A DNA stretch of 64,000 bases from contig CABUKB010000002.1 of NCBI GenBank assembly GCA_902492045.1, positions 93,912 through 157,911 of the forward strand, written 5' to 3'. Below are positions 34,549-42,288 of this stretch, piece by piece. Numbering within the stretch: position 1 is the stretch's first letter; each line of letters begins with the position of its first letter. The DNA is from an uncultured Oscillospiraceae bacterium. GTDB lineage: Bacteria > Bacillota > Clostridia > Oscillospirales > Acutalibacteraceae. The position numbers and the translations under genes were made by a program. A model generated the notes under the pieces. It was not told the origin of the DNA. It did not search any database and was given only the letters and a program-made list of their open reading frames with translations.

Positions 34549-34576
34549 TTGAACCCTCTGCAAAATATGGTATACT
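34549..34576 (+). promoter_or_regulatory. Promoter of the SLOG-protein operon
   Basis: TTGAAC (34549-34554), 16 bp, TATACT (34571-34576), 40 bp ahead of the start. Confidence 0.7.
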
Positions 34577-34615
34577 TGGGAACGAACACATGTTTTTTAT
34601 GAGGGGGCGTTGCGA

Positions 34616-34993
34616 TTGAAAGTCGCCGTGGTCGGCAGCCGTCAGGCCGGGGATCAGGCTATCCGGCAGATTCTACAGGTTCTGCCCTCCAATGCAAGCG
34701 AAATCGTCAGTGGAGGGGCCGCAGGGATTGATACCCTCGCTTCCCAAATTGCCCATCTGCTGAAGCTGCCGATTCGCACCTTTCTTCCCGACTATGCGCA
34801 GTATGGCAAGAAAGCCCCGCTTATACGCAATACCGAAATCGTCCGTTACGCCGATCTCATTTTAGCCTTTTGGGACGGCTCGTCCCACGGAACGCAGCAG
34901 GTAGTGGCCGAATGTATCCGCCTGCACAAACCGGTCCGGCTCATATCTTTGAAGGAAACCGTTCCTTCCGACGCGGATGGGAGTTGCGTATGA
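34616..34993 (+). CDS. Small SLOG/DprA-like nucleotide-binding protein
   Basis: A 125-residue Rossmann-type protein of the SLOG superfamily: VAVVGSRQAGDQ at the start, the IVSGGAAGIDTLA loop shared with DprA and YspA-type proteins, NTEIVRYADLILAFWDG and GTQQVVAECIRLHKPVR. SLOG domains bind nucleotide-derived ligands; single-domain forms are often parts of stress or defence systems, but their function is mostly unknown. Starts with TTG at 34616 (eight bases after GAGGGGG; TTG at 34610 is too close). Its stop overlaps the ATG of the next gene, so the two products are probably made together. Confidence 0.75.
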   Translation: MKVAVVGSRQAGDQAIRQILQVLPSNASEIVSGGAAGIDTLASQIAHLLKLPIRTFLPDYAQYGKKAPLIRNTEIVRYADLILAFWDGSSHGTQQVVAECIRLHKPVRLISLKETVPSDADGSCV

Positions 34994-35406
34994 GTATTGT
35001 CAAAGGCACCGTCGAAGTAACCTTGAATCTCAATAAATCCACATGTTATTTTCTGCGAACGGGGCGGTGTTCTCTCAGTCTCGTCCGCGATTTTTCCGTT
35101 TCCTCTTCTTCCTTCCGCAAGATTCTGCAGAACGATTTGCTTTATTGTCCCCGGCTTTTTCAGCAGATGAAAAACCGCAAAAGCAAACCCATTATCATCG
35201 TCCCCTGTCATTGCGGCCACGGCCAGGTTGTCTCGGGACAGCAGCGCGCCTGCATCGCCAGCCAGAAAAGACTTGAACTGGAGATGATGGCTGAGGGAGA
35301 CCGGATTGAACCGGCGTGCCGTTTTTGCACGGGGCAGATGACCTTTGACGGCAATGCCGCCGGTCAGCGAATTGTGACCGTCCGCGCCCTCGTACATAAC
35401 GATTGA
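34990..35406 (+). CDS. Zinc-binding-like protein coupled to the SLOG gene, unknown
   Basis: A 138-residue protein without signal or membrane segment; no family recognised. It has six cysteines and paired motifs PCHCGHG and later CRFCTG that could bind a metal, and a basic centre (FQQMKNRKSKPI). Its ATG overlaps the stop of the SLOG gene in ATGA, showing tight coupling. The last 20 residues are hydrophobic beta-like (RIVTVRALVHND). Confidence 0.6.
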   Translation: MSIVKGTVEVTLNLNKSTCYFLRTGRCSLSLVRDFSVSSSSFRKILQNDLLYCPRLFQQMKNRKSKPIIIVPCHCGHGQVVSGQQRACIASQKRLELEMMAEGDRIEPACRFCTGQMTFDGNAAGQRIVTVRALVHND

Positions 35407-35509
35407 TTATCCGAATGGAGCGCCGTTATAGGCAATCGTCCCATCTTTCATTTTGGGTTTGGGGTTCAACATTCGCCATGATTCCTCTTATTCTTTTATG
35501 CTGAAAATA

Positions 35510-35538
35510 TTGCATATGTGTATAAGAAATGGTATAAT
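35510..35538 (+). promoter_or_regulatory. Sigma-A promoter for the PRTase-like gene
   Basis: TTGCAT (35510-35515), 17 bp, TATAAT (35533-35538), 70 bp before the start. Confidence 0.75.
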
Positions 35539-35607
35539 CTTGCCAACGGGATTGGCTTCTGCTGCCCGCAAAAAGCGGTTGTGCCGTAAGTAAAAGGAGG
35601 AATTTGA

Positions 35608-36249
35608 ATGGAAACCAGAATCCAGGAGATCGCCGCCCGCAGCAACAGCGATATCAAAATACGCGTCATACCGGGACATTTTGCGACCAACCATTCCCAT
35701 GTAAACTACTATGTTGACATGACGGGCATCAAAAGCCGCTACCGGATGGCCAAGCTGGCGGCGGCGGAACTGGCTGCCGCATATGCGCCTTCAACCTCCA
35801 TCGACACCATCATCTGCCTGGAAGGTACGGAGATGCTCGGCGCTTTTCTGGCGGACGAACTTGCTCAGGCGGAAAGTGACGGCCCGAACGCTGGGGCCGA
35901 TATCTGTGTCGTAACGCCGGAACTCAATGCGAACAACCAGATGATTTTCCGGGACAACACCCAGAACATGATCTGGGGCAAACGGATTCTGTTGCTCATT
36001 TCCTCGGCGTCAACAGGCAAAACGATCAATCGGAGTATCGAATGCCTGCAATATTATTCCGGTCGTTTGGTGGGAATTTCCGCGATTTTCAGCGCCATCG
36101 ACCATGCGGGAGAAACCCCCGTTCATTCCATATTCACCGCGCAGGATCTGCCGGATTACCGAACGTTTCTTTCCACTCAATGCGAACAATGCAAGGCGCA
36201 TCAAAAAATCGACGCCATTGTCAACAGCTACGGTTACTCCAAAATTTGA
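35608..36249 (+). CDS. Phosphoribosyltransferase-like protein (orotate PRTase fold)
   Basis: A 213-residue protein resembling orotate phosphoribosyltransferase-like proteins of Clostridia. The part DTIICLEGTEMLGAFLADEL matches the fold's strand-loop before the active site, and KRILLLISSASTGKTINRSIECL takes the place of the PRPP-binding loop, but with SSASTGKT in place of the acidic DD/ED pair, so catalysis of a normal PRTase reaction is doubtful. A late C-x2-C pair (CEQCKAHQ) may bind metal. Strong AAGGAGG site and own promoter; terminator follows at 36281. Confidence 0.7.
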   Translation: METRIQEIAARSNSDIKIRVIPGHFATNHSHVNYYVDMTGIKSRYRMAKLAAAELAAAYAPSTSIDTIICLEGTEMLGAFLADELAQAESDGPNAGADICVVTPELNANNQMIFRDNTQNMIWGKRILLLISSASTGKTINRSIECLQYYSGRLVGISAIFSAIDHAGETPVHSIFTAQDLPDYRTFLSTQCEQCKAHQKIDAIVNSYGYSKI

Positions 36250-36280
36250 CGGGCTTATAACGCCCGAAACTCCTATAACA

Positions 36281-36316
36281 AATGGCACCCCAAACCATTG
36301 TGGGGGTGCCATTTTT
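36281..36316. terminator. Terminator between the PRTase-like and FtsW/RodA genes
   Basis: Eleven-bp arms (36281-36291, 36303-36313), then TTT; convergent genes on both sides. Confidence 0.8.
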
Positions 36317-36340
36317 GCATTCATCGGATCTACGCCCATT

Positions 36341-37498
36341 TTACGCCCGTTTCATAAAGATGGTTTCCCTTTTCCCCGCATGACTAAAATGGTGTACACT
36401 CAAGACCAGGCCAATGCCGAGAAAAAGCGTGAGAACCGAACTGCCTCCCGAACTGAAGAATGGCAACGTGATTCCCAAAACAGGCAGCAGCCGGACGGTC
36501 ATTCCGATATTAATCACCGACTGAAACCCAATCAGAGACATCATGCCCACACACATGAACATGCCGAGCCGGTTTTTGGCAGTCAAGGCGTTGCGGAAAA
36601 TGGCGAGGATAATCAGCACCAGCAAAACGATCAGGACCAGAGCGCCGATAAACCCAAATTCCTCTCCCGCGACGGTGAAGATGAAATCGTTGTTTCTGGC
36701 ATAGAGCTGATGCCCCCCGCCTTTCATGTATCCGACGCCCCATAACTGTCCGGAGCCCATGGCTGTCAATCCGGTTTGCTGCTGCCAGCCGATATTTTCT
36801 GCATATTGGTCCACGAAAATGATGCTGAGAAACCGCCCCTTTTTATCTTGATCCAAACGGCTCCACAAAATCGGAACAAGAGCCAGAACACCGGCAAATC
36901 CGAGGAGGAGATAGACCGGTTTGAGGCCGGCGGCAAACATCATGCCTATAAAGATGCAAAGAAAGATAGCCGCCGAACCGTCGTCCCCCTGTGCGAATAC
37001 CAGGACAGCCGGAAACAAACCGTGGGCACATAAAAGCAAAACGGTCAGCGGGCGGTTGATATGTTCTCTCACCTTGGATAAATGATAAGAAAAGGTGATA
37101 ATGAAAACAATTTTAAGCAGTTCGGATGGTTGAAATAAAAAGGTTTTGGCTCCCAGCGGGATTTCCAGCCAGTTTTGGTCATCGGTATTGGGAACTTTGT
37201 ACCCCAAAGGCGTAAAAGTCAGAAGCATCAGCAGCACGGAAATCCCCGCCAGAACCGGCCAGATCGACGCGATGAGTTCATAGTCCAAACGCGAGATGAC
37301 CAGAGCGGCAACAAGGCCCAGCACAATGCAGATGAGCTGCATCAAGCAGTCGGAAAAACTCCCTCCGGCTGTTGTCGTGGCGGAATACACCAACATGAAG
37401 CCGTAAGAAGCCGCAAGAGCGCAAGATAGAATGAGAAAGCGGTCGGTCTGCCGTATAAACGTTCCCACCGCATGGGTAATCTTTTTCAGTACTTTCAA
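36341..37498 (-). CDS. FtsW/RodA/SpoVE family peptidoglycan polymerase
   Basis: SEDS glycosyltransferase of 385 residues with about ten membrane segments. Signature regions: SATTTAGGSFSDCLMQ in the first outer loop, FLFQPSELLKI, GDDGSAAIF (containing the conserved Asp of the GDxG type), AMGSGQLWGVGYMKGG, NDFIFTVAGEEFGFIGA and LPFFSSGGSSVL. Which of elongation (RodA), division (FtsW) or spore cortex (SpoVE) it serves cannot be decided; no partner PBP lies next to it. Start TTG at 37498 lies five bases after AGGAGG; the open frame continues to 37522 but covers that site. Confidence 0.9.
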   Translation of the reverse strand: MKVLKKITHAVGTFIRQTDRFLILSCALAASYGFMLVYSATTTAGGSFSDCLMQLICIVLGLVAALVISRLDYELIASIWPVLAGISVLLMLLTFTPLGYKVPNTDDQNWLEIPLGAKTFLFQPSELLKIVFIITFSYHLSKVREHINRPLTVLLLCAHGLFPAVLVFAQGDDGSAAIFLCIFIGMMFAAGLKPVYLLLGFAGVLALVPILWSRLDQDKKGRFLSIIFVDQYAENIGWQQQTGLTAMGSGQLWGVGYMKGGGHQLYARNNDFIFTVAGEEFGFIGALVLIVLLVLIILAIFRNALTAKNRLGMFMCVGMMSLIGFQSVINIGMTVRLLPVLGITLPFFSSGGSSVLTLFLGIGLVLSVHHFSHAGKRETIFMKRA

Positions 37499-37661
37499 GG
37501 CGGCCTCCTGTGATGCCGGCAACCGGAATTTCTTTCCATTTCCTTACTATAAGAAGTATTATACCGTTTTTTACACCGCTAATCAAGTTTTCTTCTTTTC
37601 ACTTCATGAAATATGTGGTATAGTTTAAGAAAGATTGCCGATTTGGGAGGCGACGACGGCC

Positions 37662-38102
37662 GTGCAGTGGGAAACGCGATCCGAGAAAGAAACGGAGAAG
37701 GCCGGGGCCGAATTGGTTCCCCATCTCCGGCCGGGAGATGTCGTCGCATTATACGGCGGCCTGGGCATGGGGAAAACCGCCTTTGTCCGGGGCATGGCGG
37801 ACGGAATGGGGCTCACAGCCGAGGTATCGAGTCCCACTTTTGCCTTGGTACACGATTACGGCGGCAACCCCGCCCTCGTCCATTTCGACATGTACCGAGT
37901 CAATGACTGGGAAGACGTTTACGCTACCGGTTTTTTCGACTATATCGGCAAGGGCGCGGTCCTGGCCGTGGAATGGAGCGAAAACATCGAAGCGGCTCTT
38001 CCCCCCGGCACGATTCGGGTACAGTTTGAAGCGATAAGCGAAACCGTGCGTCGGATTACCATCACAGGCGGCAGAAAAGGAGAAACAAATGCAGAATCAT
38101 GA
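37662..38102 (+). CDS. tsaE: tRNA threonylcarbamoyladenosine biosynthesis protein TsaE
   Basis: P-loop ATPase that regenerates the TsaB-TsaD complex during t6A synthesis on ANN-decoding tRNAs. Walker A GGLGMGKTAFVRG, SPTFALVHDY, HFDMYRV and AVEWSENI are all present. 146 residues from the GTG at 37662, which lies 11 bases after GGGAGG; TTG at 37635 is an alternative. Overlaps tsaB by 14 bp. Confidence 0.93.
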   Translation: MQWETRSEKETEKAGAELVPHLRPGDVVALYGGLGMGKTAFVRGMADGMGLTAEVSSPTFALVHDYGGNPALVHFDMYRVNDWEDVYATGFFDYIGKGAVLAVEWSENIEAALPPGTIRVQFEAISETVRRITITGGRKGETNAES

Positions 38103-38853
38103 AAAAGGCCGGGTGATCTTGGCGCTGGAATCGTCGGCAGGCCCGGCCTCGTGTGCCCTCCTGCATTGCGCCGCCGATGGAAAACAGCGGATTGTGGCGA
38201 GCGCCGCGGTATATACGGGACTGACGCACAGCCAGACACTTTTGCCCATGATGGAGGATCTGTTAAAAAACGCGGGGATCCCGATGGCAGACGTAGACAT
38301 CCTGGCCGTCTCCTCGGGCCCCGGCTCTTTTACCGGCATCCGGATCGGCGTCGCTGCGGCCAAAGGCTTGGCGTTTGCCCGGCAACTGCCCTGTGCGGGT
38401 GTTTCCACCCTTGCTGCGATGGCGCGGGGGCTTTCTGGGATTCCTTTTGCAGGCATCATTCTAGCCTGTATGGACGCCCGCTGCGGCCAAATCTACACGG
38501 CCTCTTTTTCCTGTGCGGATGGGCGAGTGACGCGGCTGACGCCCGACGAAGCTCTGACCATCGAGGAAGTCGGGCGCCGTTTTCAAGTTCTTCCAGAATT
38601 TTTCGGGAAATCGGTTTTTCTGGTTGGAGACGGCGCGGAATTGTGCTATAATAGCCTTAAAGATAAAGTGCCGGGCTTGTTCTTGGCCCCTGAGGCGTTT
38701 CGGTATCAGCAGGCGGCCGGCGTGGCGCTGGAAGCGGCGGTCCTTGCCGAAGAGGAGCGTTTGGTGACTGCGGACGAGTTGATGCCCCACTATCTGCGCT
38801 TGCCGCAGGCCGAGCGGGAACTGCGGGCCAAGCAGCAAGGAATAAGGGAATAA
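38089..38853 (+). CDS. tsaB: tRNA threonylcarbamoyladenosine biosynthesis protein TsaB
   Basis: Inactive ASKHA-fold partner of TsaD. Seen: VILALESSAGPASCALL at the start, GLTHSQTLLPMMEDLL, and the conserved SSGPGSFTGIRIGVAAAKGLA. 254 residues. RBS AAAGGAG inside the end of tsaE; the two are coupled. The usual rimI and tsaD genes do not follow; upp is next. Confidence 0.95.
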   Translation: MQNHEKGRVILALESSAGPASCALLHCAADGKQRIVASAAVYTGLTHSQTLLPMMEDLLKNAGIPMADVDILAVSSGPGSFTGIRIGVAAAKGLAFARQLPCAGVSTLAAMARGLSGIPFAGIILACMDARCGQIYTASFSCADGRVTRLTPDEALTIEEVGRRFQVLPEFFGKSVFLVGDGAELCYNSLKDKVPGLFLAPEAFRYQQAAGVALEAAVLAEEERLVTADELMPHYLRLPQAERELRAKQQGIRE

Positions 38854-38894
38854 AACCATTTATATAGATGGTGTAAAAATCGGGAGGTTACGTC

Positions 38895-39527
38895 ATGTCA
38901 AACAAAGCGTTCATCGCCGATCATCCGCTGATTCAGCATAAGGTGACTTTACTGCGGGACAAAAACACAGGGTCCAAGGAGTTCCGGGAACTCATTCAGG
39001 AGATCACCCAGCTCATGTGTTATGAGGCAACCCGCGATCTGCCCTTGTGCGAGGTCGAGGTGGAAACCCCGATCACCATCACCAAATCCAAGGTGATTGC
39101 CGGCCGGAAGCTGGCGTTTGTGCCGATATTGCGGGCTGGAATCGGCATGGTGGAAGGCGCACTCGAACTGGTCCCCGCCGCCAGGGTCGGGCATATCGGC
39201 TTATATCGCGATCCCGAGACCCTCAAACCGGTCGAGTATTACTGTAAGCTGCCCGGCGATATCTCCGAGCGGGAGGTCATCGTGCTCGATCCGATGCTGG
39301 CTACCGGCGGTTCTGCGGTGGACGCTATTTCGCAGATTAAGAAGCGGGGACCGAAAAACATCAAATTCATGTGTATCATTGCCGCCCCCGAAGGTTTGGA
39401 TGTTTTGCAAAAAGCCCATCCCGACGTGGCGGTCTATTGTGCGGCGCTGGATGAACACCTCAACGACCACGGGTATATTGTCCCGGGACTCGGGGATGCC
39501 GGCGACCGGATTTTCGGCACAAAATAA
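38895..39527 (+). CDS. upp: Uracil phosphoribosyltransferase
   Basis: Pyrimidine salvage: uracil + PRPP to UMP. 210 residues, typical. Hallmarks: HPLIQHKVTLLRDKNTGSKEFRELI, FVPILRAGIGMVEGAL, PRPP loop IVLDPMLATGGSAVDAI and the GYIVPGLGDAGDRIFGTK end, all complete. ATG after GGGAGG. It is 41 bp after tsaB. Confidence 0.97.
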   Translation: MSNKAFIADHPLIQHKVTLLRDKNTGSKEFRELIQEITQLMCYEATRDLPLCEVEVETPITITKSKVIAGRKLAFVPILRAGIGMVEGALELVPAARVGHIGLYRDPETLKPVEYYCKLPGDISEREVIVLDPMLATGGSAVDAISQIKKRGPKNIKFMCIIAAPEGLDVLQKAHPDVAVYCAALDEHLNDHGYIVPGLGDAGDRIFGTK

Positions 39528-39835
39528 GCCATTTCCAATCAACCGAACGTTCTCTGTATGAATCATCGAAAGCTCCTAAGGGGGCGTCCAAAATTTAGAC
39601 CCGTGTCTATCTTTTCGGACGTCCCCAAGGGGGCTTATTTTGCGTACAAAACTTTGAGAAAAGACCCGAGTAATCCACCCCTTCCGAGCCTATTTTTGTT
39701 TTTCCCAACGTTTCCCTCGTCGGGTCATGGTATAGGGCGAAACGTCAAGGAAAAAATAAAGACAGCGCCTTTTCCCGGACGCATCGCAGCGCATGAATGA
39801 GGCATCTCTTTGAATCAAGAAAGGATGGATCCCCT
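39528..39835. other. Intergenic region after upp with a long hairpin
   Basis: No ORF convinces. Arms GGGGGCGTCC (39580-39589) and GGACGTCCCC (39617-39626) can pair around a 27-base loop and may end the upp transcript, although no T run follows directly. A ribosome site (GAAAGGATGG) for the next small gene ends the region. Confidence 0.5.
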
Positions 39836-40078
39836 ATGAAACGTTATCCCCCGAAACCGCCGCTTTATGACGCCGACGGTGACAGCATTTTCGATGAGAC
39901 CTTCAACGTGGCCTCTTCGACCGAATGCACCGGGCTGATCCCCTCGGCCCCCCTCAGCGGGGCTCAAGCCGATTCTTACAGCGAAATCTATGATGTCCCC
40001 TTGGCAAAAACGCCCGCCGATGCGGTACATGCTCTGCAAAATGTTAAAAAAGAACGCAATACCGAAAAAAAGCCTTGA
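39836..40078 (+). CDS. Small hydrophilic protein, unknown
   Basis: Eighty codons, no signal peptide, membrane segment or recognised motif. The N-terminus is basic and proline-rich (MKRYPPKPPLYDADGD), the rest acidic then basic. A GAAAGGATGG site stands upstream of this ATG at a slightly long distance. Low-complexity composition keeps the call tentative. Confidence 0.45.
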   Translation: MKRYPPKPPLYDADGDSIFDETFNVASSTECTGLIPSAPLSGAQADSYSEIYDVPLAKTPADAVHALQNVKKERNTEKKP

Positions 40079-40356
40079 TTTCTTTAAGATTCCTTTACAC
40101 GAATTTCACGGAATCTTCCTTGCCGGTTCAAATCTAGGTCACATTTCCCCCGTATACTATAGACATTCCAAATGAAAGCCTCTCTGCAAATCGAAAGGCT
40201 ATTCCCTCGCAAGAGGTTTTGAATAGATGCTTTTTCACACCTCCCTCCTCTCAGCGCGGCCGAAAGGCCGCGCTTCCTTTTTGTACGCATCCCCGGACCC
40301 CTTTTTTTCGGTCATTCGGGCAGCCGGGCGCATATCCTGTAGAGGAGGTGTTCCGT
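40079..40356 (+). other. Leader region with a hairpin before a small gene
   Basis: No gene seen. A terminator-like hairpin (AGCGCGGCC/GGCCGCGCT, 40253-40261 and 40266-40274, GAAA tetraloop, then TCCTTTTTG) lies 80 bp before the next small ORF; it may end transcription from upstream or attenuate the small gene. Confidence 0.55.
40253..40282 (+). terminator. Intrinsic terminator or attenuator
   Basis: Nine-bp G/C arms with a stable GAAA tetraloop and a five-T run. Confidence 0.75.
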
Positions 40357-40575
40357 ATGGATTTAAAGAACGGAAAAATCACAGTCTCGGAAGTCTTGCA
40401 GAATCCGCGCGCCTATGCCTTGCTAAAACAAGAGTTTCCACAAATGGTCCAATCCCCGCTGTTTCATCTTGCAGGAGGAATGACCTTAAATCAGGTCCTG
40501 GCGTTTGCAAAAGGGACAATCCCACAGGACAAAATCGACCGCCTGCTCGAACAACTGCAATCAATATCCTCCTGA
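40357..40575 (+). CDS. Small conserved-looking protein, unknown
   Basis: Seventy-two residues with a textbook ribosome site (AGAGGAGGTG, spacing 7), which decides this start over a longer frame. Sequence is helical and amphipathic (ITVSEVLQNPRAYALLKQEFPQ..., ending IPQDKIDRLLEQLQSI), without Cys, signal or TM segment. The ALLKQEFPxM pattern suggests a small two-domain helical protein; no function can be assigned. Confidence 0.65.
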   Translation: MDLKNGKITVSEVLQNPRAYALLKQEFPQMVQSPLFHLAGGMTLNQVLAFAKGTIPQDKIDRLLEQLQSISS

Positions 40576-40675
40576 TCTGAGCCGATCCATCCCCCTGTAA
40601 AGCCAAATAAAAACCTCCGGATTTTCCGAACGCAAGGCTCTCGAGACAGACAGTCCTTTGATAATCCTTCCGCCG

Positions 40676-40725
40676 CACGAATCGCCCCCTGCCGTAGACC
40701 TATAGACGGCAGGGGGCGATTCGTG
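40676..40725. repeat. Perfect 20-bp-arm hairpin between convergent genes
   Basis: Arms 40676-40695 and 40706-40725 are exact complements with a ten-base loop. No T run follows on either strand, so it is not a standard terminator although its place between convergent genes suggests that role. Confidence 0.7.
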
Positions 40726-40750
40726 TTCCATATGCGATAAAGCGTTCGGA

Positions 40751-41968
40751 TTACAGCAGGGACTCCAAGTCAGTGCCGTCCGCCAGGCTGGTCAGAATCC
40801 GGTCGCAGAGCATCAGGCAGCGAGGCAGATGGTAAGGGCCTTTCCACATCGAGCCTTTTTGGGTATGTGATACCGAACCGTCCCGATGGAGATAACCGTA
40901 CCATTCGCCCTGCTCCCGATCGGGAAAATGATCAAATGCATAAGCATGGACCTTTTCGAACCAGTTCCAGTACCGCTCCTCTCCCGTCAGTTTAAACGCG
41001 GTCAGGGTGGAAATCAGGGCCTCGTTATGTACCCACCATAGCTTCATATCCCATTCGAGTTGTTCGCACGGCCGGCCGGCCACATCCACAAAATAGAAAA
41101 TGCCGCCCCACTCTTCATCCCATCCCCGTTCCAATGACCAGTCAAGGATGTGCAGGGCTTTTTCCAAAAGATCCCGGTCCTGGACGGCATGCGCTTGGTT
41201 CATCAAAAACCAGGCATTTTCACAGGAATGTCCCGGATTGATGGTGCGCCCGGAGGGGTTGTCGAGATGGGACCCGTCTGGCTGAACCGTCTCGAGTACA
41301 CAGCGCAGATGGGGCTGATAATGGATACGCAGCAAGTTGTCTGCGATTTCCCGAACGATATCGCCATAATAGGCGGCCTTTTCAGGGTCGCATCTGCGCA
41401 GCACTTGCGCGCTGCTGACCAGTACCATCGGCACGGCGGCGCTGCATTCCACGCGGGTCGAGGCGTAGGTTTTGGGCGTAATTTTATACGGATCGGTCTC
41501 TGGCTGACGGTAAAGCCGCAGCATGAGTTCAAAACAGCTTTCCGCCCGGTGCAGGGCGTCCTTATCCCCAAAGGCGGCTGCGTATTCCGCCATGCCAACG
41601 ACATAAAAGCTCTCGGAAAACATATACCGCCTTTTCCGCAGGGGACGTCCGTCCCGTGTGGTCTGGAAAAACATACGGCCGTCGGTATCGACACCGTATT
41701 GTTCGAGAAAACGCTTGGCAAGTTCCGCGCCTTCCCGCCACTCCGGTCTCTCTCCGTATTGGCGGCAGAGGGCAGAAAAAGTCCAGAGGCATCGGCCCTG
41801 GAACCATACCGACTTATCCTCGTTATAACTCCGCCCGGCCCGGTCAACCGAGGTGATGCAACCGCCGTATTCCCGGTCAAGCAGGTCGCTGTTCATCCAG
41901 AACGGCATCACATCCTCCAGAAGCTGCCGGCGATAGAAATCCCGATAGTCTGTCAACGTCTTTGTCAT
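40751..41968 (-). CDS. AGE family epimerase/isomerase (N-acylglucosamine 2-epimerase type)
   Basis: A 405-residue (alpha/alpha)6-barrel sugar epimerase. Conserved: VWFQGRCLWTFS, FSESFYVVGMAEYA, INPGHSCENAWFLM with a catalytic His, KLWWVHNEAL with the second His, and the end GSMWKGPYHLPR. Members interconvert N-acetylglucosamine and N-acetylmannosamine, cellobiose and Glc-Man, or mannose and fructose; substrate is not resolved here. ATG at 41968 follows AGGAGG. Divergent from the DUF5107 gene with both promoters in the shared 320 bp. Confidence 0.88.
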   Translation of the reverse strand: MTKTLTDYRDFYRRQLLEDVMPFWMNSDLLDREYGGCITSVDRAGRSYNEDKSVWFQGRCLWTFSALCRQYGERPEWREGAELAKRFLEQYGVDTDGRMFFQTTRDGRPLRKRRYMFSESFYVVGMAEYAAAFGDKDALHRAESCFELMLRLYRQPETDPYKITPKTYASTRVECSAAVPMVLVSSAQVLRRCDPEKAAYYGDIVREIADNLLRIHYQPHLRCVLETVQPDGSHLDNPSGRTINPGHSCENAWFLMNQAHAVQDRDLLEKALHILDWSLERGWDEEWGGIFYFVDVAGRPCEQLEWDMKLWWVHNEALISTLTAFKLTGEERYWNWFEKVHAYAFDHFPDREQGEWYGYLHRDGSVSHTQKGSMWKGPYHLPRCLMLCDRILTSLADGTDLESLL

Positions 41969-42045
41969 GGCATATCCTCCTATCATTTGGTGGCATACAC
42001 AAAAAGGCTCGACGGCCGCCATGAACAGCCGTTTTCCCATAGGCC

Positions 42046-42074
42046 AGTGTACCTCACTTCTTTTGAAAAATCAA
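42046..42074 (-). promoter_or_regulatory. Promoter of the AGE epimerase gene
   Basis: Minus-strand TTGATT (42069-42074), 17 bp, TACACT (42046-42051). Confidence 0.65.
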
Positions 42075-42166
42075 TGGTTTAAATCAATCTGATGATCTGG
42101 ATATTGTCGCTCTATTCGCACGATTTTTTGGCGTCCGCCAAAGCCAATATAGAGACAAAAAGGGGC

Positions 42167-42195
42167 TTGCGTTGAGAATGTGAGTATGCTATGCT
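42167..42195 (+). promoter_or_regulatory. Promoter of the DUF5107 gene
   Basis: TTGCGT (42167-42172), 17 bp, TATGCT (42190-42195), about 95 bp ahead of the GTG start. The rest of the divergent region (41969-42288) shows no gene. Confidence 0.55.
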
Positions 42196-42288
42196 GGGCA
42201 TGCCGAACCCAAGACATACATCCCAACCATTCCAGGGCCATCGGCGTCTAAACTGACCGTGGAAATCATGCCAAGGAGCTGATAGGAC

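Noticed and set aside
40120..40150. Sequence resembling a tRNA T-loop (GGTTCAAATC)
   Set aside because: The flanking bases do not form a T stem or acceptor stem; no tRNA fold was found here or elsewhere in the window.
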